Source: an uncultured Pelagibacteraceae bacterium
GTDB taxonomy: Bacteria > Pseudomonadota > Alphaproteobacteria > Pelagibacterales > Pelagibacteraceae
Reading direction: 5' to 3'
Length of the DNA stretch: 64,000 bases
NCBI GenBank assembly: GCA_902578115.1
Contig: CACHBR010000003.1
Span: forward strand, 62,001-126,000
The notes under the pieces were generated by a model. That model was not told the origin of the DNA. It did no database searches and saw only the letters and a program-made list of their open reading frames with translations. The number at the start of each line of letters is the position of its first letter. Position 1 is the first letter of the stretch. The position numbers were made by a program, and so were the translations under genes. This document shows positions 1 to 9,474 of the stretch, one piece after another.

Positions 1-772
1 GTGGCTAAGTCCAGAAGAAGCGAGTAAATTTGATAAGTCAAAAATTATTATTGGGCCGCCCGAGGCAATGTCAAAATCAAAGAAGAATGTTATTGATCCA
101 GAAAGCATGATTAATATTTACGGTGCTGATGCCATAAGATGGTTTATGCTTTCAGATAGCCCGCCAGATAGAGATATTCAATGGTCAAATGAGGGGGTCG
201 CAGCTGCACATAAATTCGTTCAAAGAATTTGGTTACTTAATGAAAAAATTTTAAATAGAGGGGATGTAGACTCTTCGGAAGAAGTTGAGAAGGAGTTTTT
301 TTCAAAAGTTAACAAATATTTAGATAGAATTACTAATTTGATTGAAAAATTTCAGCTAAATGTGGCTATAGCCACGATATACGAAGCTGTAAGGTTTATG
401 GAGGAAAATCTCGAAAAAACAATAAAAAATAGAGATTTTTTGGAGTGTCAAACAGATTTGATTAAAACAATCATGCCATTCATGCCCCATTTATCTTGTG
501 AGTGCCTATCCAAGTTAGAAGGAAATGATTTTTACTCAAAGATTAAATGGCCAAAAATTAAAAAAACACTTTTAGTGGACAGTAACGTAATAATTGTGAT
601 TCAAGTAAATGGAAAGAAAAGGGGACTGATTTCAGTTAAAAAAGATATAGAGGAAAAAGATTTAGTTCAGAAAGCAAAAAAAATAGAAAATATAGATAAA
701 AATTTAAAAAATAAAAAAGTTGTTAAACAAATTTTTATTAGAAATAAAATTATTAATTTTATCACCACATGA
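1..772 (+). CDS. leuS: Leucyl-tRNA synthetase, C-terminal part (cut by window start)
   Basis: The frame is open from base 2, so this is the last ~256 codons of a gene that starts upstream. It charges tRNA-Leu. Near the beginning is the class I signature as EAMSKSKKN, where the usual first Lys of KMSKS is Ala. The anticodon-binding helices follow, and then the C-terminal domain with VIQVNGKKRG. The stop overlaps the lptE start (ATGA at 769-772). leuS-lptE-holA in this order is common in proteobacteria. An internal ATG lies inside the signature motif and is not the true start. Confidence 0.95.
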   Translation, partial: WLSPEEASKFDKSKIIIGPPEAMSKSKKNVIDPESMINIYGADAIRWFMLSDSPPDRDIQWSNEGVAAAHKFVQRIWLLNEKILNRGDVDSSEEVEKEFFSKVNKYLDRITNLIEKFQLNVAIATIYEAVRFMEENLEKTIKNRDFLECQTDLIKTIMPFMPHLSCECLSKLEGNDFYSKIKWPKIKKTLLVDSNVIIVIQVNGKKRGLISVKKDIEEKDLVQKAKKIENIDKNLKNKKVVKQIFIRNKIINFITT

Positions 773-1233
773 GATATTTCAAATTTAGTAAAATTTTAAT
801 GTTAATTATAACCAGTTATTTTATTTGGGGCTGTGGTTATCAACCAATTTTAAATGAAGAAAATCAAAAATTTTCAATTTCACAGTTCAATCTTGAAGGC
901 AACAAAAGACTTGGTGGATTATTAAAAAATAATTTAATTGTCGTTAAGAAAAATAAGAATTCTTTAGTTCTAGACGTAAAATCAGAGAAAAAAACTGCAG
1001 TTGCCAACAAGAGTGAAACTGGTAAAGTTCTATCTTACGCTTTAACTTTAAATTTTGAAATTAATGCTAGCAAAAATGAAAATATAATTTACTCAAAGGT
1101 TTTTACAAAAACTCAAAACTATACTGCAGCAGACGTACATTCGGGAACGTTAAACAACGAAAAAAAACTTGTTGAGATCTTGATCGAGTCTATTGCAAAC
1201 GAGTTATTAATTGAATTGAATTCGATCTATTAA
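769..1233 (+). CDS. lptE: LPS-assembly lipoprotein LptE
   Basis: The 154-residue product has a short hydrophobic signal ending in a lipobox (IWGC, Cys at about residue 22) followed by GYQPIL, the typical start of mature LptE. LptE plugs the LptD barrel and helps place lipopolysaccharide in the outer leaflet. Overall similarity is low, as is usual for this family. The call rests on the lipobox, the size, and the position between leuS and holA, where lptE normally sits. It overlaps leuS by 4 bases and ends 2 bases before holA, so the three are probably co-transcribed. Confidence 0.85.
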   Translation: MRYFKFSKILMLIITSYFIWGCGYQPILNEENQKFSISQFNLEGNKRLGGLLKNNLIVVKKNKNSLVLDVKSEKKTAVANKSETGKVLSYALTLNFEINASKNENIIYSKVFTKTQNYTAADVHSGTLNNEKKLVEILIESIANELLIELNSIY

Positions 1234-1235
1234 AA

Positions 1236-2240
1236 ATGATTTTAAAAAGTTATTTAGTAGAAAAAGATATCACTTTATTGGATAAATATTTTATCACGCT
1301 TATTTATGGTGAAAATATTGGTATGAAAGATGATATTAAAAATGAAATAAAGAAATTTTTTAACGATTATGAAAAGATTACTTTCACTCAAGATGAAATT
1401 TTAAAAGATTATAAAATTCTTAATGAACAAGTCGATAATACATCACTGTTTAGTCAAAAAAAAATTATTTTTATAAGTGAAATTTCTGACAAAATAAAAA
1501 ATCTTATTTCAGAAATTTTAGAAAATCAAAAATCGGACATAAAAATATTTTTGTTTGCTCAAAATCTAGATAAAAAGTCGACTGTTAGAAAAATTTTTGA
1601 GAAAGATAAAGATGCAGGAATTATTGCCTGTTACCAAGACAATGAAAGAACTCTCTCAGATTATATAAGAAAAAAACTAGAAGGGTACACGGGTTTAAGT
1701 CAACAGATGATAAATTTTCTTATTAGTAATTCAGGATTAAATCGAAAAACATTGTTTCATGAAATAAACAAAATAAAATCTTTATTTTCAGATAAAAAAA
1801 TTCATATTGAAAAGCTTCCAGAATTGTTGAATAACAACAATAATTTAGAGTTTGATGATGTTAGAGACTACTGTTTGTGTGCTGAAAAGGAGAAACTCAA
1901 TTACAGTCTTGGTAGTGTAACTTTTCAGAATGAAAACGCTTATTTTTATCTTGGTATTTTAGGGGCAAGATTAGAAAAACTTTTAAATTTAAATTATATG
2001 CTTAAAGAGGAAAAGAGCCTAGAAAAAGCAGTGGATACGATTAAACCACCCATATTTTGGAAAGATAAGCCCATATTTAATAAACAATTAAAAAAATGGA
2101 ATATAAAAAAACTTAAAGAAGCTAAAAGAATACTTTTTAAAACAGAACTACAAATAAAAAGAAATGCTAATTTAAATAATAATATTTTACTAAAAAATTT
2201 AATTATTAATTTATACGAAAAAGCTGAAGCTACTTCCTAA
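1236..2240 (+). CDS. holA: DNA polymerase III delta subunit
   Basis: This is a 334-residue clamp-loader delta subunit, the part that opens the sliding clamp for the replicative polymerase. It has the AAA+-like N-terminal fold without a P-loop, an acidic middle segment, and a helical collar domain at the C-terminus rich in Lys and Leu. Length and position after lptE match the family. The sequence is divergent, so the call is partly by context. Its 3' end overlaps the convergent parB end by 11 bases, leaving no room for a separate terminator. Confidence 0.85.
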   Translation: MILKSYLVEKDITLLDKYFITLIYGENIGMKDDIKNEIKKFFNDYEKITFTQDEILKDYKILNEQVDNTSLFSQKKIIFISEISDKIKNLISEILENQKSDIKIFLFAQNLDKKSTVRKIFEKDKDAGIIACYQDNERTLSDYIRKKLEGYTGLSQQMINFLISNSGLNRKTLFHEINKIKSLFSDKKIHIEKLPELLNNNNNLEFDDVRDYCLCAEKEKLNYSLGSVTFQNENAYFYLGILGARLEKLLNLNYMLKEEKSLEKAVDTIKPPIFWKDKPIFNKQLKKWNIKKLKEAKRILFKTELQIKRNANLNNNILLKNLIINLYEKAEATS

Positions 2241-3075
2241 GTTTTTTTGATATAAGTTCAAATTGTTCTAAAGATTTATATTTAATTACAACCTTTCCCG
2301 AATTATTTTTTTTATTCACTATTTCAATACTTAATCCAAGTTTACTTTCAATTTCATTTTTAATAAATTGAATATTGGGATCTTCTATATCGGATTTACT
2401 TTTTGTTTTTTTATTTTTTACAAGAGACTCGACCTCTCTTGCTGCCACCTTTTTTTTAACAATATTTTCTGCAATTTCTGATGCATTCGGTAAGCCAATT
2501 AAAGGTCTTGCTTGACCAGCGGTTAACTTTTCTTCTTCTAAAAGTCCGATAATATCCTCAGGTAAGTTAAGCAACCTTAAGGTATTGCTTATGTGGCTTC
2601 TACTTTTTGACATAAATTTTGAAATTTTTTCATGATCATATCCAAATTCTTGAACAAGTCTTTGGTATCCCTTTGCTTCTTCTACAATATTTAAATCTTG
2701 CCTCTGTACATTTTCAATTATTGCTAACTCTAAACTTTTCTGGTCATCTATATCCAACACTACGACAGGAACTTTGTTTAGACCTGCACGTTGAGCTGCA
2801 ATCCATCTTCGTTCACCAGCAACTATCTCAAATTTACCTTCTTCATACTTGTTTGGTCGTACAGCTATAGGTTGAATAATGCCATTTTCTTTAATAGATG
2901 ATGACAATTCATTTAATTTATCCTCGTCAAATATTGATCTTGGTTGATATTTATTCCTTACCAAATCTGCTATGGGAATACTATTTGTGTTTAAATTTGA
3001 TGAACTTGGCTTGACTTCTACATCACCAAATAAAGCTGAAAGACCTCTACCAAGACCCTTTTTTGCTGCGTTCAT
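2230..3075 (-). CDS. parB: Chromosome partitioning protein ParB
   Basis: The 281-residue ParB/Spo0J protein starts with KKGLGRGLSALFGD, typical of chromosomal ParB. The NKYQPR box follows at about residues 41-46, GIIQPI at 65-70, and the CTP-binding GERRWIAAQRA motif at 88-98. A helix-turn-helix follows in the middle, and a dimerisation region closes the protein. It binds parS and spreads to form the segregation complex. Its start overlaps the parA stop (ATGA). Two parS-like palindromes lie just upstream in rsmG, consistent with local loading. Confidence 0.97.
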   Translation of the reverse strand: MNAAKKGLGRGLSALFGDVEVKPSSSNLNTNSIPIADLVRNKYQPRSIFDEDKLNELSSSIKENGIIQPIAVRPNKYEEGKFEIVAGERRWIAAQRAGLNKVPVVVLDIDDQKSLELAIIENVQRQDLNIVEEAKGYQRLVQEFGYDHEKISKFMSKSRSHISNTLRLLNLPEDIIGLLEEEKLTAGQARPLIGLPNASEIAENIVKKKVAAREVESLVKNKKTKSKSDIEDPNIQFIKNEIESKLGLSIEIVNKKNNSGKVVIKYKSLEQFELISKKLRK

Positions 3076-3872
3076 GCTGCGCTACCTAGTGTTTGATTTT
3101 CTTGGCTGATAAATTCCTCTGCTAAGTTTATATACGATTTACTACCTGAACATTTTTTGTCATATATTAAACAAGGCATACCATGAGAGGGGGCCTCGGA
3201 TAATCGCACATTTCTTGGTACTACTGTTTTATAAACTTTATTTTTGAAATGCTTTCTTGCTTCAATGTCGACTTGTGATGACAATTTGTTTCTTTTATCG
3301 AACATAGTCAATAAAACTCCTCTGATTCCTAAGTCGGGATTTAAATTAACTTTTATTCTGTCAATTGTTTTAATCAATTGTGTTATACCCTCCAACGCAA
3401 AAAACTCAGTCTGAAGAGGTATTAATAATTCCTCAGCTGAAACCAAAGACATCACTGTCAACAAGCTTAAAGAAGGTGGACAGTCTATAAAAATATTTTC
3501 ATATTTATTTAGATGTAAATCTTGTTCTTTAGTTAAAATCTCTTTTAATAAAAAAGCTCGATTAGCATCGTTCGCGGTTTCAACTTCTAACCCTGAAAGA
3601 TTTACGTTTGATCCAATGAGATCTAGGCCTGGGACACTGCTATGTTGAATAGCCTCCTTAACGGAAGTTTTACCTATAAGTAAATTATATATACTTTTTT
3701 TCTCATCATTATTTGATTTTCCCAAACCAGTAGTGGCGTTACCTTGTGGATCTAAGTCGAGAACGAGGACTTTTTTTCCTTTAATCGCTAATGCGGTCGC
3801 GAGATTTATTACGGTAGTAGTTTTCCCAACTCCACCTTTTTGATTTATTACAGATATTATCGATCTAGCCAC
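3072..3872 (-). CDS. parA: Chromosome partitioning ATPase ParA
   Basis: The 266-residue ParA/Soj/MinD-type ATPase has the deviant Walker A motif QKGGVGKTT at residues 11-19, an LDLDPQGN motif near residue 40, and IDCPPSL near residue 130. It works with ParB on the nucleoid to move the replicated origin region. The gene sits 3 bases after rsmG and overlaps parB by 4 bases, giving the classical rsmG-parA-parB operon. The C-terminal LGSAA tail is a few residues longer than needed; otherwise the protein looks complete. Confidence 0.97.
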   Translation of the reverse strand: MARSIISVINQKGGVGKTTTVINLATALAIKGKKVLVLDLDPQGNATTGLGKSNNDEKKSIYNLLIGKTSVKEAIQHSSVPGLDLIGSNVNLSGLEVETANDANRAFLLKEILTKEQDLHLNKYENIFIDCPPSLSLLTVMSLVSAEELLIPLQTEFFALEGITQLIKTIDRIKVNLNPDLGIRGVLLTMFDKRNKLSSQVDIEARKHFKNKVYKTVVPRNVRLSEAPSHGMPCLIYDKKCSGSKSYINLAEEFISQENQTLGSAA

Positions 3873-3875
3873 AGT

Positions 3876-4514
3876 TTATTTTTTAGCATCAACTATTATT
3901 ATTTTTGAATCACTTGCCGTGATGCTAGGTACTAGCTTATACTTATAAATTAGTCCGTTTGAAGCCTTTTTTAGTTCTTCCTGTGCACTCTTTCCAAGCA
4001 TTACAATAAGTTTATGTGATTTCTTGGAGGTTTCACGTGAAATTCTTAATATTTCAGGCAACTTTTTAAAAGCTCTACATATAATATAATCTGTATCAAT
4101 TATATGAGATTGATAATCATTATCATATATATATGTCTCTTTAAGCTTTAATTTTTTGATAATAGATTTAATGAAATTAACTTTTACTTTTGATTTTTCA
4201 TAAAGTTTCACGTGAAACGTGAGAATATCACTATAAAATATAGATAGAATAATCCCTGGAAAACCCGCTCCAGTTCCTAGATCAGCTAAACTATTAAAAT
4301 TTTTATGATCAATATGCTTAACAAGCTGCGCTGAATCAAGAACATGTCGGTTCCAAATCTCTTTTTCAGATTGTTTAGAGATTAAATTATACTTTTGATT
4401 ATAATTTAAAACCTCTTCCACAAATAATTCAGTAAGTTCAAGTTTTTTTTCGTTAAAATTTAGATCTTTAGTTAAAATAAGCTTTGATTTGACCTTAGAT
4501 TCACTAAGATTCAT
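3876..4514 (-). CDS. rsmG: 16S rRNA m7G527 methyltransferase RsmG (GidB)
   Basis: The 212-residue SAM-dependent enzyme methylates G527 of 16S rRNA. The SAM-binding loop LGTGAGFPG is at residues 79-87, and NRHVLDS lies near residue 55. It is the middle gene of mnmG-rsmG-parA-parB. Two CACGTG-centred palindromes matching parS occur within the coding region and are read in different codon phases (F-H-V-K at residues 100-103, I-S-R-E-T near 158-162). This suggests the DNA word rather than the peptide is being kept. Confidence 0.95.
   Translation of the reverse strand: MNLSESKVKSKLILTKDLNFNEKKLELTELFVEEVLNYNQKYNLISKQSEKEIWNRHVLDSAQLVKHIDHKNFNSLADLGTGAGFPGIILSIFYSDILTFHVKLYEKSKVKVNFIKSIIKKLKLKETYIYDNDYQSHIIDTDYIICRAFKKLPEILRISRETSKKSHKLIVMLGKSAQEELKKASNGLIYKYKLVPSITASDSKIIIVDAKK
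4029..4044. promoter_or_regulatory. parS-like site 1 (inside rsmG)
   Basis: GGTTTCACGTGAAATT contains the 12-base palindrome TTTCACGTGAAA. It matches the widely conserved chromosomal parS consensus (TGTTTCACGTGAAACA) at 13 of 16 positions. It is about 1 kb from parB and sits in rsmG. Confidence 0.75.
4204..4219. promoter_or_regulatory. parS-like site 2 (inside rsmG)
   Basis: AGTTTCACGTGAAACG holds a perfect 14-base palindrome, GTTTCACGTGAAAC, and matches the parS consensus at 14 of 16 positions. It lies 175 bases from site 1. Location beside parAB and near the putative origin makes a ParB-loading role likely. Confidence 0.85.
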
Positions 4515-4521
4515 AAGGATT

Positions 4522-6393
4522 CTAGGCTGAGACCCTGTTTTTTACCTTTTTTATAGCTCCCAATAAAATTATTGCTGCAGCAGGGGTCACTCCATCAATC
4601 CTAAGAGCCTGTCCTAAGGTCTTTGGCTTAATCAATTTTAATTTAGACTTAACTTCATTAGAGAGTCCACTGAAGGAGTCGTAATCAATCTCTGTAGGTA
4701 TCACCAGACCTTCATCTTTTTTGAAAGTTTTAATATCGCTTTCTTGTTTAGGTAAGTAACCAGAGTAGTGAGCGTTTATTTCAACCTGTTCGTCAATAGA
4801 TCGTCCATAATGGGGTATATCAGCCCAAATCTTTCTAACATGATTTAAGTTAACATTTTTTATACCTAAAATATCTAATGCAGATCTTTTGACACCATCC
4901 ATCGCTATCTTGATTGAGTGTTTTGCGGCGGCATTTGGCGTAATAAATTTATTGGATAAAGAAATTTCCAAACTGTTTATTTTTTTTTGTTTCTCATTAA
5001 ATAATTTTTTTCTATCATCTTTTACTAAATTAATTTTAATACCAATTGGTGTAAGTCTTTTATCTGCATTATCTGCTCTTAGTGACAATCGGTATTCAGC
5101 TCTAGAAGTAAACATTCTATACGGTTCAGAAACACCTTTTGTGATAAGGTCATCGATCATCACACCAATGTATGAACTAGCTCTGTCTAAAATAAACTCA
5201 CCTCCTTTTTTAACTTTTAAAGCGGCGTTAATTCCAGCTACCAATCCTTGTGCTGCAGCCTCCTCGTAACCTGTCGTCCCATTAATTTGACCAGCTAAAA
5301 AAAGAGACCCTATTTTCTTGGCTTCTAGACTCGGTTTTAGCTCCCTTGGGTCAACATAATCATACTCTATTGCATACCCTGCTCTTACCATTTTGACCTC
5401 CTCCAGGCCCTTAATTTTAGCTAATATTTTGAGCTGAACATCCTCTGGTAACGAGGTTGATATACCATTGGGATAAACTGTGTGATCATCTAATCCTTCC
5501 GGCTCTAGGAAAATTTGGTGCTTTTGTTTTTCTTTAAACTTAACAACTTTATCCTCAATAGATGGACAGTATCTTGGACCCACACCTTTGATGTTACCAG
5601 AGTACATTGCACTTCTTGAAATATTATCGCTTATAATTTTATGTACGGTATCGTTGGTATAAGTCATTCCACAGCTAATTTGTTTATTAATCGCTTTAGT
5701 AGTTAGGAATGAAAAAAAGTATGGCTCATTATCTGCTGGTTGCATTTCAAGATTATCATAATTAATAGTTCTTCCATCTAATCTTGGAGGTGTTCCCGTT
5801 TTAAGTCTTCCAATTTTGATATTAAATTTTTCTAATTGTTCGCTTAGCCCTGTAGATGGTTTTTCATCATATCTTCCTGCTGGTATCTGTTTTTCCCCTA
5901 TGTGTATTAAACCATTTAAAAAAGTTCCTGTGGTAAGAATTAGCTGACTACACTCCACCTCTTTTCCGCTTTGACAAATGAAGCCTTTAATTTTATCTTT
6001 ATCGAAGATAAATTTCACAACAGGATCAGCTATCACCTCTAAATTTTCGTAGTTGAGCAAAAGCTCTTGCATATATTTCTTGTAAAGCTTTCTATCTGAT
6101 TGAGTTCGTGGTCCTCTGACTGCTGGACCTCTGCTTCTATTTAATAATCTGAACTGAATTCCTGATTTATCAGCTACATCACCCATAACACCATCTAAGG
6201 CATCAATTTCTCGGACCAAGTGGCCCTTGCCTAGTCCTCCGATGGCCGGATTACACGACATTTCACCTATAGTCTCTATTTTATGTGTAAAAAGACCAGT
6301 GTTTACGCCTATTCTGGCCGATGCTGCTGCAGCCTCACATCCAGCATGTCCGCCTCCTATTACAGCCACATCAAAGGTCATTTTATTGCTCAT
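4522..6393 (-). CDS. mnmG: tRNA U34 carboxymethylaminomethyl modification enzyme MnmG (GidA)
   Basis: The 623-residue FAD protein partners with MnmE to build cmnm5U at the tRNA wobble base. The dinucleotide-binding motif [11 protein letters not shown] is at residues 12-22, [21 protein letters not shown] follows at about 47-67, and the C-terminal region has [13 protein letters not shown]. Length is normal. It lies 7 bases upstream of rsmG and 47 bases downstream of mnmE, all on the minus strand, so the run mnmE-mnmG-rsmG-parA-parB may be one transcript. Confidence 0.98.
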   Translation of the reverse strand: MSNKMTFDVAVIGGGHAGCEAAAASARIGVNTGLFTHKIETIGEMSCNPAIGGLGKGHLVREIDALDGVMGDVADKSGIQFRLLNRSRGPAVRGPRTQSDRKLYKKYMQELLLNYENLEVIADPVVKFIFDKDKIKGFICQSGKEVECSQLILTTGTFLNGLIHIGEKQIPAGRYDEKPSTGLSEQLEKFNIKIGRLKTGTPPRLDGRTINYDNLEMQPADNEPYFFSFLTTKAINKQISCGMTYTNDTVHKIISDNISRSAMYSGNIKGVGPRYCPSIEDKVVKFKEKQKHQIFLEPEGLDDHTVYPNGISTSLPEDVQLKILAKIKGLEEVKMVRAGYAIEYDYVDPRELKPSLEAKKIGSLFLAGQINGTTGYEEAAAQGLVAGINAALKVKKGGEFILDRASSYIGVMIDDLITKGVSEPYRMFTSRAEYRLSLRADNADKRLTPIGIKINLVKDDRKKLFNEKQKKINSLEISLSNKFITPNAAAKHSIKIAMDGVKRSALDILGIKNVNLNHVRKIWADIPHYGRSIDEQVEINAHYSGYLPKQESDIKTFKKDEGLVIPTEIDYDSFSGLSNEVKSKLKLIKPKTLGQALRIDGVTPAAAIILLGAIKKVKNRVSA

Positions 6394-6440
6394 AGTGGGA
6401 ATGTATCGATGAAATATGATTTTACAAGCTCAAAGATGAG

Positions 6441-7775
6441 TTATTTACCGATACAAAAGTCCTGAAATATAGATCCCAGTATTTCTTCCACATCAACCTT
6501 GCCTACTATGCTCCCAAGATGTCTTGTGGCAAGTCTAAGGTCTTCTGCGGCTGTCTCTATCTCTTTTTTTTGATCTTTCTTTAAAAATTTATCTATTTCT
6601 TTTAATGCTGCATTAAGTTTTGCTCGATGCCTCTCTCTAGTAACCAAAATATTATTAGCTTTCATAAATTTTTTACTTAGCTTCTCTTTTATTGTCTTTA
6701 TGAGCCTGTCAATGTTTTTACTATTTTTTACCGATATTAAAATTTGATCATTTTTCTTAAATTCATTTTTTGGAGTTTTTTTGCTTAAATCGGATTTATT
6801 AAAAACTAATATACAGTCATTATTAATTAATTTTTTAACATCCTTGTTAATTGTTTTTTTTGATAAATCAATCATGACCAAAGTTAAATCAGCCTCTTTT
6901 GCTTTTTTTATAGCTCTTTTAATACCCTCTTTTTCGACCTTATTTTTAGCTTTTCTTATACCAGCTGTATCAGCCAAAATCACAGGGTATCCATCTATAT
7001 TTAAATAGGTTTCAACCACATCTCTTGTGGTACCTTCCTCTTCTGAGACGATTGCAGCATCTCTTTTTGCAAGAAGATTTAATAAAGATGACTTCCCAGC
7101 GTTAACATCTCCTATGATAGATATTCTAAAACCATCTCTAATTTTTTCCCCAACTTTTTGGTCCTCTAAAATTTGTTTAATATCAGTGTGGACTTGTTTA
7201 ATTGATTTCTGAACTTCCTTTAAAACACTTCCAGGAAGATCATCTTCTGCGAAGTCTATTTGAGCCTCTACATACGATAATGATTTAACCAATTTTTCTC
7301 TTAAGTTTTCATAATATTTAGATGCATGTCCTTGAACTAAATTTGCTGCTTGTTCCCTTTGAAGCTCAGTTTCAGCGTGTATTAAATCTCCAATACTTTC
7401 TGCTTTGATAAGATCAATCTTATTATTTTGAAATGCAATTTTAGTGAATTCCCCTGGTTCAGCTAATCGACAATTTTTTTGGTCTGATAGAACCTTTAAA
7501 AGGTAGCTTATTACAGCATTACTTCCATGAATATGAAGTTCAGCTAAATCATCCCCTGTGAAACTATGGGGTTTTGGAAACCACAAAAGTAGTGCTTCAG
7601 GATCAATAATTTTTTTATTTTTTGGATCTACAAATTTACATAAATTTATCTGATTTGATTTAATATTTTTTTCATTAGTTAAAGACTTGCAAATATTAAG
7701 TGTCTGCGGACCCGATATTCTTACTATGGCTATGCCGCTTGGGCCTTTTCCTGAGGATAATGCAAATATATTCAT
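6441..7775 (-). CDS. mnmE: tRNA modification GTPase MnmE (TrmE)
   Basis: The 444-residue protein has the N-terminal tetrahydrofolate-binding domain, then a GTPase domain inserted in helical repeats. Visible motifs are GDVNAGKS (222-229), GTTRD (248-252), DTAG (269-272), NKSD, and the C-terminal FCIGK whose Cys is needed for tRNA modification. It acts with MnmG. Its start is only 10 bases from the first possible start of the divergent ogt-like gene, so promoters must lie within the coding ends. Confidence 0.98.
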   Translation of the reverse strand: MNIFALSSGKGPSGIAIVRISGPQTLNICKSLTNEKNIKSNQINLCKFVDPKNKKIIDPEALLLWFPKPHSFTGDDLAELHIHGSNAVISYLLKVLSDQKNCRLAEPGEFTKIAFQNNKIDLIKAESIGDLIHAETELQREQAANLVQGHASKYYENLREKLVKSLSYVEAQIDFAEDDLPGSVLKEVQKSIKQVHTDIKQILEDQKVGEKIRDGFRISIIGDVNAGKSSLLNLLAKRDAAIVSEEEGTTRDVVETYLNIDGYPVILADTAGIRKAKNKVEKEGIKRAIKKAKEADLTLVMIDLSKKTINKDVKKLINNDCILVFNKSDLSKKTPKNEFKKNDQILISVKNSKNIDRLIKTIKEKLSKKFMKANNILVTRERHRAKLNAALKEIDKFLKKDQKKEIETAAEDLRLATRHLGSIVGKVDVEEILGSIFQDFCIGK

Positions 7776-7785
7776 TTATTAAATT

Positions 7786-8262
7786 TTGTTTTTTATTAAC
7801 ATAGAATATATGCAAAATGCTATTTGTTTTAGTACTAAGTTTGGCTGGATTACAGCTACTGAGCAAAAAAACAAAGTAACTTCTATTCGTTTTAAAAAGT
7901 CATCAAAACAAGGGAAAACTTCATTTTTATTAAATAAACTTAAAAGTGATATTAATTTATTTTTTAAAAGTGAGACGAAACTTATAAATCTTCCATTAAA
8001 AATTGAGGGTAGCTCGATCCAAAAAAAAGTGTGGAACGAACTTAGAAAAATTAAAAAAGGGAAAACCAAAAGTTATGGAGAGATTGCTAAAAGATTAAGA
8101 TTATCACCAAGATACGTTGGTAAGATTTGCGGTCAAAATCAACATATTTTAGCTATTCCATGTCATAGGGTCATAAGATCTGATGGGTCGTTGGCAGGAT
8201 TTTCTGCAACGGGCGGTATAAATCTTAAAAAAAAACTTTTAGAGTTTGAAAGAAATAAATAA
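7786..8262 (+). CDS. ogt: Methylated-DNA-[protein]-cysteine S-methyltransferase
   Basis: The 158-residue suicide repair protein removes alkyl groups from O6-alkylguanine. The C-terminal domain shows SPRYVGKICGQNQ and the acceptor-cysteine motif IPCHRV with Cys126. The N-terminal part is short and shows no Ada-type metal-binding domain. A second start at 7810 (MQNAIC) would give 150 residues and more room for a promoter, and may be the true one. Divergent from mnmE and convergent with the UbiH-type gene. Whether it is closer to Ogt or to the Ada C-terminal domain cannot be settled by eye. Confidence 0.9.
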   Translation: MFFINIEYMQNAICFSTKFGWITATEQKNKVTSIRFKKSSKQGKTSFLLNKLKSDINLFFKSETKLINLPLKIEGSSIQKKVWNELRKIKKGKTKSYGEIAKRLRLSPRYVGKICGQNQHILAIPCHRVIRSDGSLAGFSATGGINLKKKLLEFERNK

Positions 8263-8267
8263 TTTTT

Positions 8268-9413
8268 TTACTTCAAGGATTGAAAAATACCTTTATCAGA
8301 AATTTTAATACTAATTTCCTTTAAAAAATTAAACTTATTAATATCTTTCAAAATGAAGTCCTTTATCGGTGAAGTAATTTTATTTTGTTTAAAAAAACTA
8401 TTTGTTAAATTAATTCCTAAACCAAAAAGTAAGTTTTCTGGTTTTCTTGAACTTACAAATTTCTTAATAATCTCAGAATCTCTTATTGGCAAACCTAAAG
8501 ATTGGTTGTATTCAATAAATTGAAATAATTTAATAATATCTCTTATTATCAAATTAAAACCTTGGCCTGCTACTGGATGAACATTATAAGAGCCGTCGCC
8601 AAGAACTAATGAGTTATTTTTTGAAAAAATAGAATTGAATTTAAAAGAAATTGGGAAAGTAACAATTTCGTTCAAATTTATATTTGTTTTATTACCTAAT
8701 ATTTTTTTTAATTTATTATAAACAAGATCCTTTGTGTTTATAGTTTTCAATTTATTTGAAACACTCCAAACAAAAGAGAAATTTTTTTCATTAATTGGTA
8801 AAATCGCAAGTGGGCCCTCTTTTAAAAAGTACTGTCTTGGGTCACTAATGTTAATATTATGGCTAACCATGGATGTTAAGGCAATTTCTTTATCATCTTT
8901 TTGGATATATCTTTTTCCAACAAACTCTGAAATTATTTTTGAACTTCTTCCAACACATAATAATATCAAATCATATACATAACTTTTTTTTCCCAATAGA
9001 ATACAGGTATTCTTAGTATCAACTTTTTTTACTTCTTTATTAATAATTTTTATATTTTTTTTACTTTTAATTTTTTTTAAAAAAATTTTTTTAAGATCAT
9101 TATTTTTAATGATATATAAAAGATTTTTATGATTCTCAGAAAAATTAATAAAATTATAAAGATAATTTATTTTTTCATAAAACAAATTAATTTTTTTACA
9201 TGACCAAAATAATTTGGCATCTTTTTTATCTAAGTATTTAATCAAAAATTTGAAATTACTTTGGGAAATTGCAGTAATTCTTGGATCGCTTGTTTTTTTT
9301 TCTTGTATATTTTTAATGATAAAATCTACTTCAATATCCAAATTACTAAGAGCCAAAGCTGCTGTTAAACCTGATAATCCATCTCCAATGATGCAAATTT
9401 TTTGTTTTTTCAT
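8268..9413 (-). CDS. UbiH/UbiF/COQ6-family FAD-dependent monooxygenase
   Basis: The family hydroxylates the ring of ubiquinone precursors. From the chosen start at 9413 (MKKQKICIIGDGLSGL), the FAD-binding GxGxxG motif sits at the extreme N-terminus as expected. The longer start at 9452 adds 13 residues without family character. A second FAD motif appears late as GDGSYNVHPVAGQGFN, an unusual form of the family's GDAAH-x-xP-x-x-GQG motif. About 381 residues. Which ring position it hydroxylates cannot be told. It is divergent from ftsK. Confidence 0.8.
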   Translation of the reverse strand: MKKQKICIIGDGLSGLTAALALSNLDIEVDFIIKNIQEKKTSDPRITAISQSNFKFLIKYLDKKDAKLFWSCKKINLFYEKINYLYNFINFSENHKNLLYIIKNNDLKKIFLKKIKSKKNIKIINKEVKKVDTKNTCILLGKKSYVYDLILLCVGRSSKIISEFVGKRYIQKDDKEIALTSMVSHNINISDPRQYFLKEGPLAILPINEKNFSFVWSVSNKLKTINTKDLVYNKLKKILGNKTNINLNEIVTFPISFKFNSIFSKNNSLVLGDGSYNVHPVAGQGFNLIIRDIIKLFQFIEYNQSLGLPIRDSEIIKKFVSSRKPENLLFGLGINLTNSFFKQNKITSPIKDFILKDINKFNFLKEISIKISDKGIFQSLK

Positions 9414-9474
9414 ATTTTTATGAATTTTATCAATTTTATATAAATGATACAAAGTAAACTAGGTGATTCGAGAA

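Noticed and set aside
7779-8069. A 96-codon frame on the minus strand opposite the ogt-like gene
   Set aside because: It runs fully antisense to a gene with clear catalytic motifs, and its product is a low-complexity hydrophobic string.
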